In this document: positions 10,552-20,340 of the stretch, piece after piece
How the letters are laid out: each line of letters starts with the position of its first letter
How positions within the stretch are numbered: the first letter of the stretch is position 1
Source: Plasmopara viticola
Lineage: Eukaryota; Oomycota; Peronosporomycetes; Peronosporales; Peronosporaceae
NCBI GenBank assembly: GCA_001695595.3
Contig: MBPM02000030.1
Coordinates: forward strand, 62,001 to 126,000
DNA: 64,000 nucleotides
Reading direction: 5' to 3'
Notes under the pieces: model-generated
What the model saw: only the letters and a program-made list of their open reading frames with translations
The model's database searches: none
What the model was told of the DNA's origin: nothing
Program-made: the position numbers and the translations under genes

Positions 10552-10567
10552 CTCATTCCCCATTTTA
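10552..10567 (+). promoter_or_regulatory. oomycete Inr/FPR-type core promoter
   Basis: CTCATTCCCCATTTTA is an excellent match to the initiator plus flanking element known from oomycete genes (GCTCATTYYNCAWTTT). It lies 18 bases before the ATG at 10585. Confidence 0.65.
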
Positions 10568-10584
10568 TAAAGTCGACAAAGCCC

Positions 10585-11700
10585 ATGGTCTTAATCCGTC
10601 TAAATTGGGTCTTGATGCTGACGGTGGTCGCTCTTACAACACTTTCTGAAACCGCCAAAGTGGCGGCGGGGGTCCCTGGTGTGGTTAAGTCTCAAGCCCA
10701 TGGCCTGCTATTCTCAGATCAGTTTCGTTCACGTCGGCGATGGCCTGCCCGTCACTTGATGTTGGGCACAACTTCATCATTTCTATCGTCCTTCACACAT
10801 TCATTGGTGGGAAAGTGGCTTTTCTCGGAACATTTCTTTGATCGGGAGCAGCGAATTGTGACTGATCTTTTTAAGTCTCACAATGTCAAAGACGCAAATG
10901 CACAAAACTTTTTCAAGAGTCAGCAGTTTATTCATTGGGAGAATGAAGTTAAGGAAACCTTTGGAGACGACTCTGAACACTTGGTGTTTTCAGTAATGTA
11001 TAAGGAGTTTAATGCACGCGACAACGGTGGACTCGAAGCAATAATTGCACAGGCTGTGAAAGATCGAAACACGCGGGATTTAGGACTCCACTTTGAGGAC
11101 CTACTGCTTCAAGAGTTGGCCGACGGCGCGAAAAAAATGCTGGTCGACGACAAGGAAGTTTTTAATTTCAATGATATGTGGAAGTATTTGCGGTACCCTC
11201 ATTATCGTGATCCGGACGAAATGTCCGTGCATCAAAAAATGGAGCAAAAGCTGGGCGACAATTCTTTCTTGGCGCAAATTAATCTGTTTGAAGAGGTTCT
11301 GAGGATAAAATCCTCGACCCCTTTTGCACATTTAGCTCATTCTTTCAAAATCATCAGTGGTGAAAGGGAAGTAGCAGACGTTTTCATGGAACTGCGTCCA
11401 GTTGAAGGGTTTAACAACAATGCCTTCCTGCTCCAAAAGCTTTACGAAAAGGCTACTGACCCTAGAATAAATGTGAACATTGCCGATTTCATGCTGACGA
11501 AACTGCGCAATGCGGGATGGACTAATAATGACATTGCCAGTTATCTTTTTGAAATCATGAAATTGAACTTTTCGCCCGATCTTCGTGAAAAGTTGCTAAA
11601 CCCAATGGTCAACGAGTTGGCTCCCTTGTTGCCACCGAGTCATGAGTTACGATACTTTTATAAGGATCAACCGGTACGTATGGAGATGATATACTTATGA
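10585..11700 (+). CDS. putative secreted effector, WPxRxL family (371 aa)
   Basis: The ATG at 10585 is preferred over an in-frame start at 10543 because family homology begins here and the promoter-like site lies between the two. The signal peptide (MVLIRLNWVLMLTVVALTTL, ETAKVAAG cleavage region) is followed by HGLL, a divergent leader block, and RRWPARHL, in which the first Leu of the motif is His. The helical region has FFKSQQFIHW, YKEFNARDNGGLEAIIAQAV, LGLHFEDLLLQEL, FNDMWKYLRYPHYRDPDEMSVHQKM and EVADVFMEL...EGFNNNAFLLQKLYE. The C-terminus continues through the normal stop position into the 3' module and ends DQPVRMEMIYL. The pseudogene at 211-1245 is its nearest relative. Prediction is secretion with unknown host-interaction role. 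Confidence 0.85.
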   Translation: MVLIRLNWVLMLTVVALTTLSETAKVAAGVPGVVKSQAHGLLFSDQFRSRRRWPARHLMLGTTSSFLSSFTHSLVGKWLFSEHFFDREQRIVTDLFKSHNVKDANAQNFFKSQQFIHWENEVKETFGDDSEHLVFSVMYKEFNARDNGGLEAIIAQAVKDRNTRDLGLHFEDLLLQELADGAKKMLVDDKEVFNFNDMWKYLRYPHYRDPDEMSVHQKMEQKLGDNSFLAQINLFEEVLRIKSSTPFAHLAHSFKIISGEREVADVFMELRPVEGFNNNAFLLQKLYEKATDPRINVNIADFMLTKLRNAGWTNNDIASYLFEIMKLNFSPDLREKLLNPMVNELAPLLPPSHELRYFYKDQPVRMEMIYL

Positions 11701-11880
11701 CGTAACATTTATCGCGTTGACGTTAAGTGTTGCTTGTGTATTTGTATGGTTTCTCCAGCCGAAGCGAAAGGAAACTTGATTGGAGAAAGTCTTAAGTTGT
11801 GTTGAGTCACGCTTTGTGTCTACTTGGCTTGCCAGGGTAACAATTGTGTCGCGTGAGCACAGGGTTTGCATGTCATAGAT
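11672..11880 (+). repeat. conserved 3' flank module (copy 5), partly coding
   Basis: CCGGTACGTATGGAGATG encodes the PVRMEM tail of the 10585 gene. The TGA is inside the CTTATGACGT string. The module continues to a CACGCTTTGTG segment. Confidence 0.75.
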
Positions 11881-12040
11881 TCACATTTCGAAGCATCAAA
11901 ATGGGGTTAATACATGTAAGTAGACTTTTATTGCATTCTCATCACTTAAATTTTTTGATGCAGCCATCATAATATCGACATCGTATCACAATTTGTAGTA
12001 AATTGCACTACTACTCTTGCGCGCTTCCTTAAGTATTATA

Positions 12041-12359
12041 TTGTATTGTATTACGTTATCGCTTTGCCAAGTTATGCACGTGCTAGGCTCAGTCTGGCTA
12101 GTCCACGGCATAAAGTGGTGTCCGCATACGTCGAGTCTCGTTCGGCGGGCAGTGCAGCCAGCACCGAGGTCGTGAGGGTCTTCCATTATTTTGTTTATCT
12201 CTGACTTGGTAAGAGCCCAGGTTGCGCTCTGGTGCTGGAGACCGTCGCATCGAGGGTGAGACTCGTTAGAGACCTGCAGATGCCCGAGAGCACCTGCCCG
12301 AAGCGCGCGAGCATTTAGCCCCCGCGCTTGGAAGGAGGGCGTCACCCCAACCTTTTCCG
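12041..12359 (-). repeat. SINE-like interspersed repeat, copy 1
   Basis: About 320 bp, noticeably GC-richer than its surroundings. On the minus strand it begins CGGAAAAGGTTGGGGTGACG and ends in a short (ATACA)n-type tail (GTAATACAATACAATATAA). It closely matches 41638-41957, differing at scattered positions and by a small indel. I could not find a convincing target duplication here or clear tRNA A/B boxes. A 119-codon minus-strand open frame (11986-12345) runs across most of it but is not preserved in length in the other copy. Likely a non-autonomous, retrotransposed element. Confidence 0.7.
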
Positions 12360-13101
12360 TTAAATCATTGTTCCTGTTTTACATTAGTCCACACTTTCGA
12401 AAGTGTATTGATATTCTCTCAGGACACAAAATTTTAGCCGATCATCTATTGTGTTTCCTACGGTACCAACATTTTGGAGCCGTGATGACTTAATAAGCAA
12501 TCAGTCGACATCTATGAAAAATAGTCAGTTTTGTGCGAACGTCAGCTTTGTGCGCGGGGGGAGTCAACTCATAGGGCGCGAGCTCGTGTAGTCAAAAAAC
12601 ACCTGCGTGGGACAAGAACAATGGAAAGATGTGGTAGTGTGCATTACTTTCAGACATTATTGTTTGATTTTGCAACGAGTTCGTAGACTGGACAGCTGGG
12701 TAAGAGGCCAGGGAGAAAAACAATGTACATGGTTTTGACGGTGAGCGCAGCGGAGCCACTTTTTAAAATTGTACCACCACGTTAGCTATAGCTACCATTT
12801 CAACTGAGGAATAAGCTAAGAAAAGCGATTATTATTGCAACTTACTAGAAAAACATCGTCGATAGTACAGCGTTAGATTGCAAGAAACGAGCAAAATGTG
12901 GTGGTGCACAGTAGTCATGCTTCGTACAGAGAGCACACACAGATATTCTTCTTGTGGTTCAAAAAATTAGCATAGCCTGGCGAAAAGATTATATGAAACT
13001 CTATGATGTGTCACATAGCTTCACATGTATTTATTTTCCTCTATCAAATGCCTCGAGACTTGAATCGTTATTATGCAAGCCTCATGCTCAGATAAAACCA
13101 A
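12360..13101. other. spacer with array-type 5' flank segments
   Basis: Segments near 12595-12725 (ACCTGCGTGGGACAAG, AGGCCAGGGAGAAAAACAAT) and 12905-12945 (GCAGTAGTCATGCTTCGTAC) match the DNA upstream of the family members at 35.4 and 39.3 kb. No start of a family gene follows, so this is an orphaned flank. Confidence 0.55.
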
Positions 13102-13275
13102 TGCTACCGTGGCAAGCCAAGTGAGTATGAATCTCACGAGGAACACAAGACAAAGAACCTTCTTCAATTAAGGTTCAACTTGCTTTGACTGCAAAAACGA
13201 TATCAATACGTAAGCAACACGCAATGTCAACACAAGAGATTGTGCGTAACCCGCAAGCCATCCGCATGTATTCCA
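13102..13275 (-). repeat. conserved 3' flank module (copy 6)
   Basis: A minus-strand module, decayed but recognisable through the TTACGCACAATCTC core and the GGCTTGCCACGG end. It follows the pseudogene at 13276-13500. Confidence 0.55.
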
Positions 13276-13500
13276 TCGCATATCACGGTTATATCATTAC
13301 GCAATACCACAACCTGGGCCAAATCGCTAACAGTTGACTTAAGCAACTTTATATAAAAATAAGGTCTGATTTTCTTTTCTTCAAGCTGTTTCAAATAATT
13401 AATATTGTCTTTGTTATTCTTTCTTCTCATGCAGTGTAGTCAGCGTGAAATCGGCAAAGTTCACGCTTGTTGGCGGATCATCTGCCCTTTTGTACTGCTT
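13276..13500 (-). pseudogene. 3' fragment of a WPxRxL-family gene
   Basis: The minus strand carries QYKRADDPPTS followed by VNFADFTLTTLHEKK. This aligns with the C-terminal YERATDPRINVNFADFMLTTLR block of intact members. The continuing frame (NNKDNINYLKQLEEKK, 13430-13227) is divergent. The 5' three quarters of the gene are absent. Confidence 0.6.
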
Positions 13501-13713
13501 TAAAGCAGATAGGCGCTCTCCAATAGGTTGTACCCCCTTTATCATTCTAAAAACAATAACTGTGCACAAAAGAAGCGCTCATTTTTCTTCACAATCTGCC
13601 AAGCGATCGATCCACATACCATGATTAACATCGCTTACCTTCTCTTATGTCCATGACCGCGGCGTTGATATTGTCTAAACTGGTCTTGCGTTACGATTCG
13701 ACGGTGGGATGCA

Positions 13714-13872
13714 CCGGTACGTATGCAAATATCTTACACATAACGCACGATCTCTCGCATTGACAATATGAAGAGTTAATGTGCTGAATGTAGTTATCGT
13801 AAGCCAAAGCAGATGCAAAATTGATTGGGAAAGGTAGCAGAAAAGACTTGCCTCACGTTACTTGAAAAAGCG
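13714..13872 (+). repeat. conserved 3' flank module (copy 7), split by a Copia element
   Basis: It begins CACCGGTACGTATGC and includes AACGCACGATCTCTCGCATTG. It breaks at AAGCG|TGTTG, the 5' LTR boundary, and resumes at 18153 (GAGCGACGCTTAGTACTT). No coding part of the corresponding gene remains beyond a few bases at 13690-13710. Confidence 0.7.
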
Positions 13873-14019
13873 TGTTGAGGTTACACCGCTTAAGGCATAT
13901 TGAACTGGTGGATGGCGTCACAATATTTACGAGTACGTCACAATAAATATTTACATAATGGTGGTTGTTAATTGGTATTGATAAATATATTCACTTCGCT
14001 TTTTACTTTCTACTCAACA
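13873..14019 (+). repeat. 5' LTR of the decayed Copia element
   Basis: 147 bp, TGTTG...CTCAACA. It is followed by GGTTAGAAGCC, the likely primer-binding tract position. Confidence 0.8.
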
Positions 14020-14070
14020 GGTTAGAAGCCACAACAAGCCTTCCCTCACAAGCAACGTCGTCGCCCACTA

Positions 14071-17000
14071 TGGCTAACAAGCGCACCAAAGTCCTTCTAG
14101 GAAGTAGTAACTATTACCATGGCCCTGGCGCGGAAGGGTCTCCTGGGACATATTATGGCCGTCAAGGAAGAGAGTGACGTCACGGAGGCGTGGCTGGTTA
14201 ATGATGCCAAGGTGCTAGGCATCATCGCTCAAGGCGTTGAGATCCAGCACCAGAACAAGACGCGGTCGATTATGGAGGTTTGAGGAACCCTCCGCGATTT
14301 CTACAATCGCTCGACTCTTCACAATCGTGTGGTGATGACTCGTCGACTACACGATTACGAGATGAAAAGTGGGAGAAGCATGGCAGAGCATCCGGACGCT
14401 TTTGACGAGTTGTGGTGAGACTTCCGACAACGGGGCAGCCAATTGATGATTCATGCCAGCTGGTGGTACTTCTCAGCAATCTACCTTCGGAGTATGACTC
14501 GATTTCGTCGATTGTGGAGAATGCAAGGGACATTACGGAGATTGAAGTCAAGGAGAAGCTGCTTAAAAAATCAGAGAAGCCGCGGAGGAAATAAGTTATG
14601 GAGAAATCTTTTCGCGTAAACGGAAATGCTAGAAGATTTAATGGTGGACGGGACAATGGACAAAAGGGTGGTCCTCTACGCAATACCGGCGGATTTAAGG
14701 GCAAGTGCTTCAACTGTGACCAGTATGGACACATGGAGCGAAAGTGCCCGGCCGGTAAAAAAGTCAACAGCGACGACCCAGTGTTTGCTGCTGGTGAAAG
14801 GGAGGCATCAAAATGTCTGGTTGACAGTGGAGCAACTTCTCACATTACCCCTTACAGAAAGGACTTTTTCGATTACAAGGGCCCAGAAGCTAGCATCGAA
14901 CCTACGATTGTAGACGGGAAGATATTACGCGTCAAAGGAGCCGGCATGGTGAAAATGACTAGTTTGGATGAAATAGACATTCGCATGGTTGGAGTTCTGC
15001 ACATTCCCGGACTCGACAGAAGGTTGCTGTCAGTTGGAAAGCTGGAAGGGCGTGGTATGAGTGCGAAGCTTTCGTATTCGCAATGCGTCATTTGGAACAA
15101 GAAGCAAGCAGTTGCGTCGGGTACAAAAGTTGGAAAGTCGTATTTTTTTTCTTGACTGTGAGAAAGAGGAAGCATGTCTCGTTGAATCTTACGGGTCTGA
15201 CGATCAGTGGGAGCTTTGGCATGCCCACATGGGGCACCCCAACAAGGATGCGCTGATCAGGACATAGCGATTAGTTAATGGTATCCCAGTTATCAAGCAT
15301 AGTGTGGAAAGTTGTGTGCCGGGTGTTTAAAGGGTAAGCAGACGGTCACGGTGTTCCCGTCCCATTCGATGACAAAGACGACACGTGTGTTGGAGCGTGT
15401 TCACACAGATGTCATGGGGCCAATGGGCACTTCCTCGAAAATTGGTGCGAAGTACGTTCTCACATTTGTTGCGCTTTTGCTGATCAAGAGCAAGAGTGAA
15501 GTGGCAGGCAAGTTCAAGAAGTTCCTGTCATTATACGAAAACCAGTGAGGTGCTGTTTACGATCCGACAACGGAACCGAGTTTGTATACAAGAAAGTGGC
15601 TGGAATATGTCAAGGGAACGGCATTGTACGCCAGCGCTCCGTTCCATACAGCCCTTAGCAGAACGGAGTGGCGGAGCGTATGAACAGGACTATCATGGAG
15701 AAAGCCCGCAGCATGTTACACTACAAGAGCGTTTCGACGGAATGCCGTACGAGCTAGCTTTCAAGATGAAGCCTCAAATGGATCACCTCCGCGAATTTGG
15801 TTCGCAAGGCTTGGCTCATGCTGACGATGTGAAACGGACCAAATGGACCCCAAGAGCTTCAAGTGTATGTTTTTCGGCTATGCAGAGAATGTCAAGGGCT
15901 ATCGTGTGATTGACTTAAAGAATGTCAAGTTCAAAGTGGCTTGCTCTGTTAAGTTGGATGAGCGTGAGATGGGCGACATTTACGACACGCAAGAGCTCAA
16001 GCCGGAATCATTTGTTCGAGTAATGAAAGATGGTGATGAAGTCAGGGTTCAGCATCAAGTGGATTGACAGCCAGTTTCGACAAAGAGACAGTCGCAGATA
16101 TCGAAATAGGTGATATGGATCGTACGCCAAGCGCCAATGTACAGCGGCTAATGTCTTCTGAGAGCCCTGTACGAAACATGCTTGAGCTAACGAAGTATCC
16201 TCAACCGTCCCAAGTGCAACAAGGCGATCGTTTGGTGTTTTTGTCTGAAGTGGAGCGAACAGGAATAAGACGTGAGCCGGTGCTAATGCTAAGGAACGGC
16301 TTCGACGATAAAGAGCCGACGGAAGGCAGTGAAGGCCCACCGCCTCCGATGCATGCTAGTATTGACGAAGACGTACTAATCGCGGGAGCCATTATTGCAT
16401 ACGCCGTGAGTATTGACGATAATACGAACTCACCGACTACGTATGCTCAAGCATGGCAAGCGACGATGCAATAAAATGGCGTGAAGCAATGGATGCTGAG
16501 CTTCGTTCTCATTGGAGAATTAAAAGTGGACATTGAAGCCACGAGAAAAGATTGGACGAACAGTTTGATCACCATGGGTATTTGCCAAGAAGCGTAATTA
16601 GAATGGCGCAATTGTGCGATACAAGGCACGTCTGGTCACAAAAGGTTTCAAGCAGAAGTATGGCTCCGACTTTTCCGAGACTTCTCCCCCGGTTGCCAAC
16701 ATCAATACGATCCGATTTGTTCTCGCAGTATGTGCTGAAAGCGATTATTAAATGGAGCAGCTGTACGTCGACACGGCTTTTCTCAATAGCGTGTTGACGG
16801 ACAACGTTTTCATGGAAGTTTTGCTTGGTGTCAACAATTCTCAAGGATACATATGTCAACTAAGCAAGGCTATCTACGGACTGAAGCAAGCAGCAAGTGC
16901 CCTGAACAAGACAATACATCGTATCTTTGTCAGGATTGGCTTCAAGAGTTGCGAGGCAGATCAATGTGTTTATGTCAAGAGCACTAAAGAAGGTTCTGCT

Positions 17001-17998
17001 TACGTTGGACTATAAGTGGATGACATGATAACGCAGCAAGAATCAGCAAAGAACTAAATTTAGTAGAGGAAGTACTCAAGATTAATTTCAAGATGAAAAA
17101 GCTGGGTAAGGCGGAATTTATTTTGGGTATGGAAGTTGATTACGACAGGTCAGCTGAGTCAAACAGACTCGCTAAATTGACGACGTGGTCAAGCGATTTG
17201 GTCAACAAGACGTCAAAAGCGTTGATAACCCATGCATATCAAAAATTGAAGTTGTCGTCATTTCAGTCACCAACAACGGGAGAGGGACGGTCGACAATGC
17301 GATCAAAGCCCTATCGCGCTTTGATTAGATGCTTGCTGTACATAACGACATGTACTCGGCCTGTTATTGCTTACGTGGTGACACAGCTATTACGTTTTCT
17401 GGGGAACCCGAAATCACAACATTCGAGCGTAGCAATCCGAGTAGTACAGTATCTGAAGACCACGTGTCAAATCGGTATCGTCTACCGGGAAATTGGAATC
17501 GTTGCGGTTAAAGCATACTCGGATGCAGATTGGGGCAGCAACGCGGATGATAGACGCTCGGTCTCGGGAGCTTTGGTCATGATCGCGAGCGCACCAGTGG
17601 TAGTCAAGTCAAAGTACCAGCGGACAGTTGCGCTGAAAACTCAGCGGAAGCTGAGTATATGGCTCTCAGTTTTTGCACACAAGAAGTTCTTAGGACGCGT
17701 GTAATGCTAAATGACATGGATCACGAGCAAGTAGAAAGAACACAGGTTTGAGAAGACAACCAAGGTGCTATTGCGTTGGCCATTAACACCGGATACCATG
17801 CTAGGACGAAGAATGTTGACATCAAGCGCCATTTTTTTGTGAGAACGTGCAGGAAGGACTGTTGAAGATCGATTATATTGACACGAAGAGTCAGTTTGCA
17901 GATATGCTGACGAAGGCACTTAAAACCAAGATGCTGAAGTATCCGCGCAAAGCCTCCGGAATCAAGACCAAGTCTGCACCAAAGCACACACAGCATTA
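14071..17998 (+). pseudogene. broken gag-pol of the decayed Copia element
   Basis: Gag starts MANKRTKVLLG and breaks after NYYH because about 20 bases present in the intact copy are missing. Surviving open blocks are: 14412-14594 (gag); 14598-15155 (zinc knuckle CFNCDQYGHMERKC, then protease CLVDSGATSHITP); 15312-15548 (pre-integrase CAGCLKGKQ and integrase start VHTDVMGP); 15843-16474 (linker); 16752-17015 (reverse transcriptase YVDTAFLNSVL, YGLKQAASALNKT); and 17093-17704 (connection and RNase H, AYSDADWGSN). The polymerase YVDD site is interrupted by a stop just before VDDMI. It cannot make functional polymerase. Confidence 0.85.
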
Positions 17999-18012
17999 GC
18001 GGTGAGTAAGTG

Positions 18013-18152
18013 TGTTGATATTACACCGCTGAATGCATGTTGAACTGGCGGATGGCGTCACAGTATTTACGAGTACGTCACAGTAAGTAGTTACATAATG
18101 GTAGCCGTTCATTGGTCTAGATAAAATATATTTACTTCGATTTTTACTTTCT
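18013..18152 (+). repeat. 3' LTR of the decayed Copia element, end truncated
   Basis: It begins TGTTGATATTACACCGC and stops at TTTACTTTCT, about 8 bases short of the terminal CA expected from the intact LTRs. Confidence 0.75.
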
Positions 18153-18250
18153 GAGCGACGCTTAGTACTTAATTTGTCAAACTTATGGCTTGCATCTCAA
18201 CGATTTACATTTGAATGAGGAAAGATTAAATACGCATTGCATGGCTTTAA
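18153..18250 (+). repeat. remaining part of 3' flank module copy 7
   Basis: GAGCGACGCTTAGTACTT and the following TTGCATCTCAACGATTTACATTTGAATGAGG resemble the distal part of other modules. They join to 13872 once the Copia element is removed. Confidence 0.6.
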
Positions 18251-19040
18251 TCGGCTCTATCAACAGGCACTGGTATCAATATAATTAGTAGGTATATTTT
18301 TTGGTAAAGGCGTTGACGACCATCCGTCGAACAAAACTTTGATCTATCCCTTTGTTTAGATAAAGTTTTGAGACGCACTTCGTACCTAAACAACCCAAGC
18401 ATCTCGCAACGTAGCATTGCAATTGCTTGCTACCTCTTCGTACAGTAGAGACCAAAGTACTAAATCTTGTTCGCTGGGCGTGGGCTTTCGAGACTACAAA
18501 GCATACATAGGGTTACGAAATACATACAGCCAGTACAAACGTGCCCGACCAGCTGCTTCGGCACCCTTCTTATTGATTAGATATCTGGTGAGTGAAAAAG
18601 CAGCGCGCATACCTTACGATACACTGCGAGGCCCTGATTCGATACTATCGGGCTTTTTACTTTCACCACATGGTAAATAAATTCTGTGGCTCTTATTGAA
18701 CGGTGCACGAACCAATCTGACCCTTCTAACTGCTTAGGTACATGGTCAGCGGTAAGCACTTTCATTGAATGTGTTCTTTTAGCACAAGAAATACCTAAAA
18801 ACCAATATACGGCTAGGCGGCATTAATAAAGCATCGATGTCATTTAAGACAAATAGACTATCCTCTGGTGTAGTCCAATCTATATTGCCATTCTGAGGTC
18901 AGTCGATAGGGCACTTGCCACATGTTTTTGGTAAAAGCGCAGCGAAAGCCTTTTCAGACGAGAATATATGTCGAGCCGTGAAAGCAACAAGCAAAGCACG
19001 TTTCCAAATCGCAATGGAAATTGTGCCTCACCGACATTGT
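18251..19040. other. spacer upstream of the 19087 gene
   Basis: The string CAGCTGCTTCGGCACCC near 18549 recurs at about 5116. An 87-codon open frame at 18417-18680 is not recognised and looks like part of the duplicated spacer. Confidence 0.4.
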
Positions 19041-19056
19041 CTCATTCTCCACTTTA
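19041..19056 (+). promoter_or_regulatory. oomycete Inr/FPR-type core promoter
   Basis: CTCATTCTCCACTTTA lies 31 bases before the ATG at 19087. It differs from the 10552 site at two positions. Confidence 0.6.
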
Positions 19057-19086
19057 CCTGCCAGCTTTAAAGTCGACAAAAAGCTC

Positions 19087-20118
19087 ATGGTCTCAACGCT
19101 TCTACGGTGTTTCGTGACACTGACGGTAGCCGCTGTCTTAATACTTGGTGAGACTGCCAAAGTAGCGGCGAGAGCCTCTACTGCTACGGCCCTTCAAGGC
19201 GATGGCCTCGACACATTGCCTTCAACAGTCCAACTCCATTCACGGCAACAGTGGCCTGCACGTCTCTTGAAGTCGCTCGCAGCTATACCATTCATAAAGA
19301 GCCTCACACATACATCAGTGGGAAAGAGAGTGTCTCCACAACTGTTTTTGAAACACGCTGACGATCAAGAGGCGGCCGTGACTGACCTTTTCAAGCTTTA
19401 CAAGGTTGGAGACGTTGATGGAAATAGGTTTTTTAAGAGTAAGCGCTTTGTGAAGTGGGAAGGAAAAGTGAGGAAAGCCTACAAGGCCGACTCTGAAAAA
19501 TTAATGTTTAGAGCAATGGACAAAGAGCTTCAATCACGCAGCGGTGGAGTCGAAGCAATAATCGCGCAGGCTGTGAAAGACCCAGACACGCGTGATATGG
19601 GACTCCGTTTTGAGGACCTGCTATTACAACGTATGGTCGTATCCAACAAATTCGATAAACTTAATGATATCTGGTCGTATATGCGGTACCCGCACTATCG
19701 TGATCCGGACCAAAGAGATGTGCATTTGAAAATGGGGCAATTACTGGGCGATTCGCACTTTTTGTCGCGGATCGAATCTGCAGAAAATGAATTTAAAATG
19801 CATTCAGTAGGTGCCATTGGCTATTTAGAGGATGTCTTCAAGCTGATGAGTGGTGGAAAGGAGGTGGTGGCCGTTTTTAAAGAACTTCCTAAGAAAGGCT
19901 TTAATCACAATGCCTTCTTGATGAAACTGTTTTACGACAAGATGAGTAACCGTGCAGCAAAACCAACTTTTACCGATTTTATGCTGAAACGACTGCGTAG
20001 GAGCAGATGGGATGACGCCGACATTGCCAAATTTCTTAAGCAGCTCAAGAAACAAAAGGACTTGTCTGATTTGAACCCAATGATAGAGGCGATGTTAAGT
20101 GGACTGAAAACTGCTTAA
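19087..20118 (+). CDS. putative secreted effector, WPxRxL family (343 aa)
   Basis: The conserved ATG at 19087 follows the initiator-like site; an upstream in-frame start at 19021 would lie before it. The signal peptide is MVSTLLRCFVTLTVAAVLIL with AKVAARA. GDGLDTLP and QQWPARLL follow. QQ replaces the usual RR before the Trp, so the basic residues are not essential to the motif. The helical blocks are FFKSKRFVKW, SGGVEAIIAQAV, MGLRFEDLLLQRM, IWSYMRYPHYRDPDQRDVH and EVVAVFKEL..KGFNHNAFLMKLFYD. It is shorter between the two helical blocks than the 5733 gene. It ends LSGLKTA before the 3' module, so no read-through tail. Secretion is predicted; activity is unknown. Confidence 0.85.
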   Translation: MVSTLLRCFVTLTVAAVLILGETAKVAARASTATALQGDGLDTLPSTVQLHSRQQWPARLLKSLAAIPFIKSLTHTSVGKRVSPQLFLKHADDQEAAVTDLFKLYKVGDVDGNRFFKSKRFVKWEGKVRKAYKADSEKLMFRAMDKELQSRSGGVEAIIAQAVKDPDTRDMGLRFEDLLLQRMVVSNKFDKLNDIWSYMRYPHYRDPDQRDVHLKMGQLLGDSHFLSRIESAENEFKMHSVGAIGYLEDVFKLMSGGKEVVAVFKELPKKGFNHNAFLMKLFYDKMSNRAAKPTFTDFMLKRLRRSRWDDADIAKFLKQLKKQKDLSDLNPMIEAMLSGLKTA

Positions 20119-20144
20119 GCGTCACTATACAATGAAGAGGATGC

Positions 20145-20340
20145 ACCGGTACGGGTTCCACATGACGTACGATCTTTCGCGTTGACATGATTTGTTGCTT
20201 ATATGGTTGTATAGTTACTGTAGTCAAAGTGAGCGAAATCAGGACTGAAGAAGGTCCTACGTCAGTAGCAGAGAAGACTTGACTCGTACCCATTGACAGA
20301 GTGACGTTTGGTGCTTACTTGGCTTGCCAAGTGTCATTTG
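20145..20340 (+). repeat. conserved 3' flank module (copy 8)
   Basis: It begins CACCGGTACGGGTTCCACATG, has GACGTACGATCTTTCGCG as core and ends at GTGACGTTTGGTGCTTACTTGG. Confidence 0.75.

Larger units (their letters stand above)
13873..18152 (+). mobile_element. decayed Ty1/Copia retrotransposon, same family as the 23-kb element
   Basis: The 5' LTR (13873-14019) starts TGTTGAGGTTACACCGC and ends CTCAACA. The 3' LTR (18013-18152) is recognisable but lacks its last few bases. The LTRs differ from each other at many positions, so this is an old insertion. Internal order is gag, zinc knuckle, protease, integrase, reverse transcriptase, RNase H. The 5-base flanks AAGCG (13868-13872) and GAGCG (18153-18157) are probably a target duplication with one change. 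The element sits inside a family 3' flank module. Confidence 0.85.

Noticed and set aside
11986..12345. 119-codon minus-strand frame
   Set aside because: It sits mostly inside the SINE-like repeat, and the corresponding frame in the other copy (41781-42086) is shifted and of different extent.
12041..12359. tRNA gene or solo LTR
   Set aside because: No cloverleaf or clear A/B boxes, and no TG...CA ends; the second copy's 15-bp target duplication fits target-primed retroposition instead.
14270..14767. 165-codon minus-strand frame
   Set aside because: Antisense shadow of Copia gag; codons mirror the gag and zinc-knuckle coding strand.
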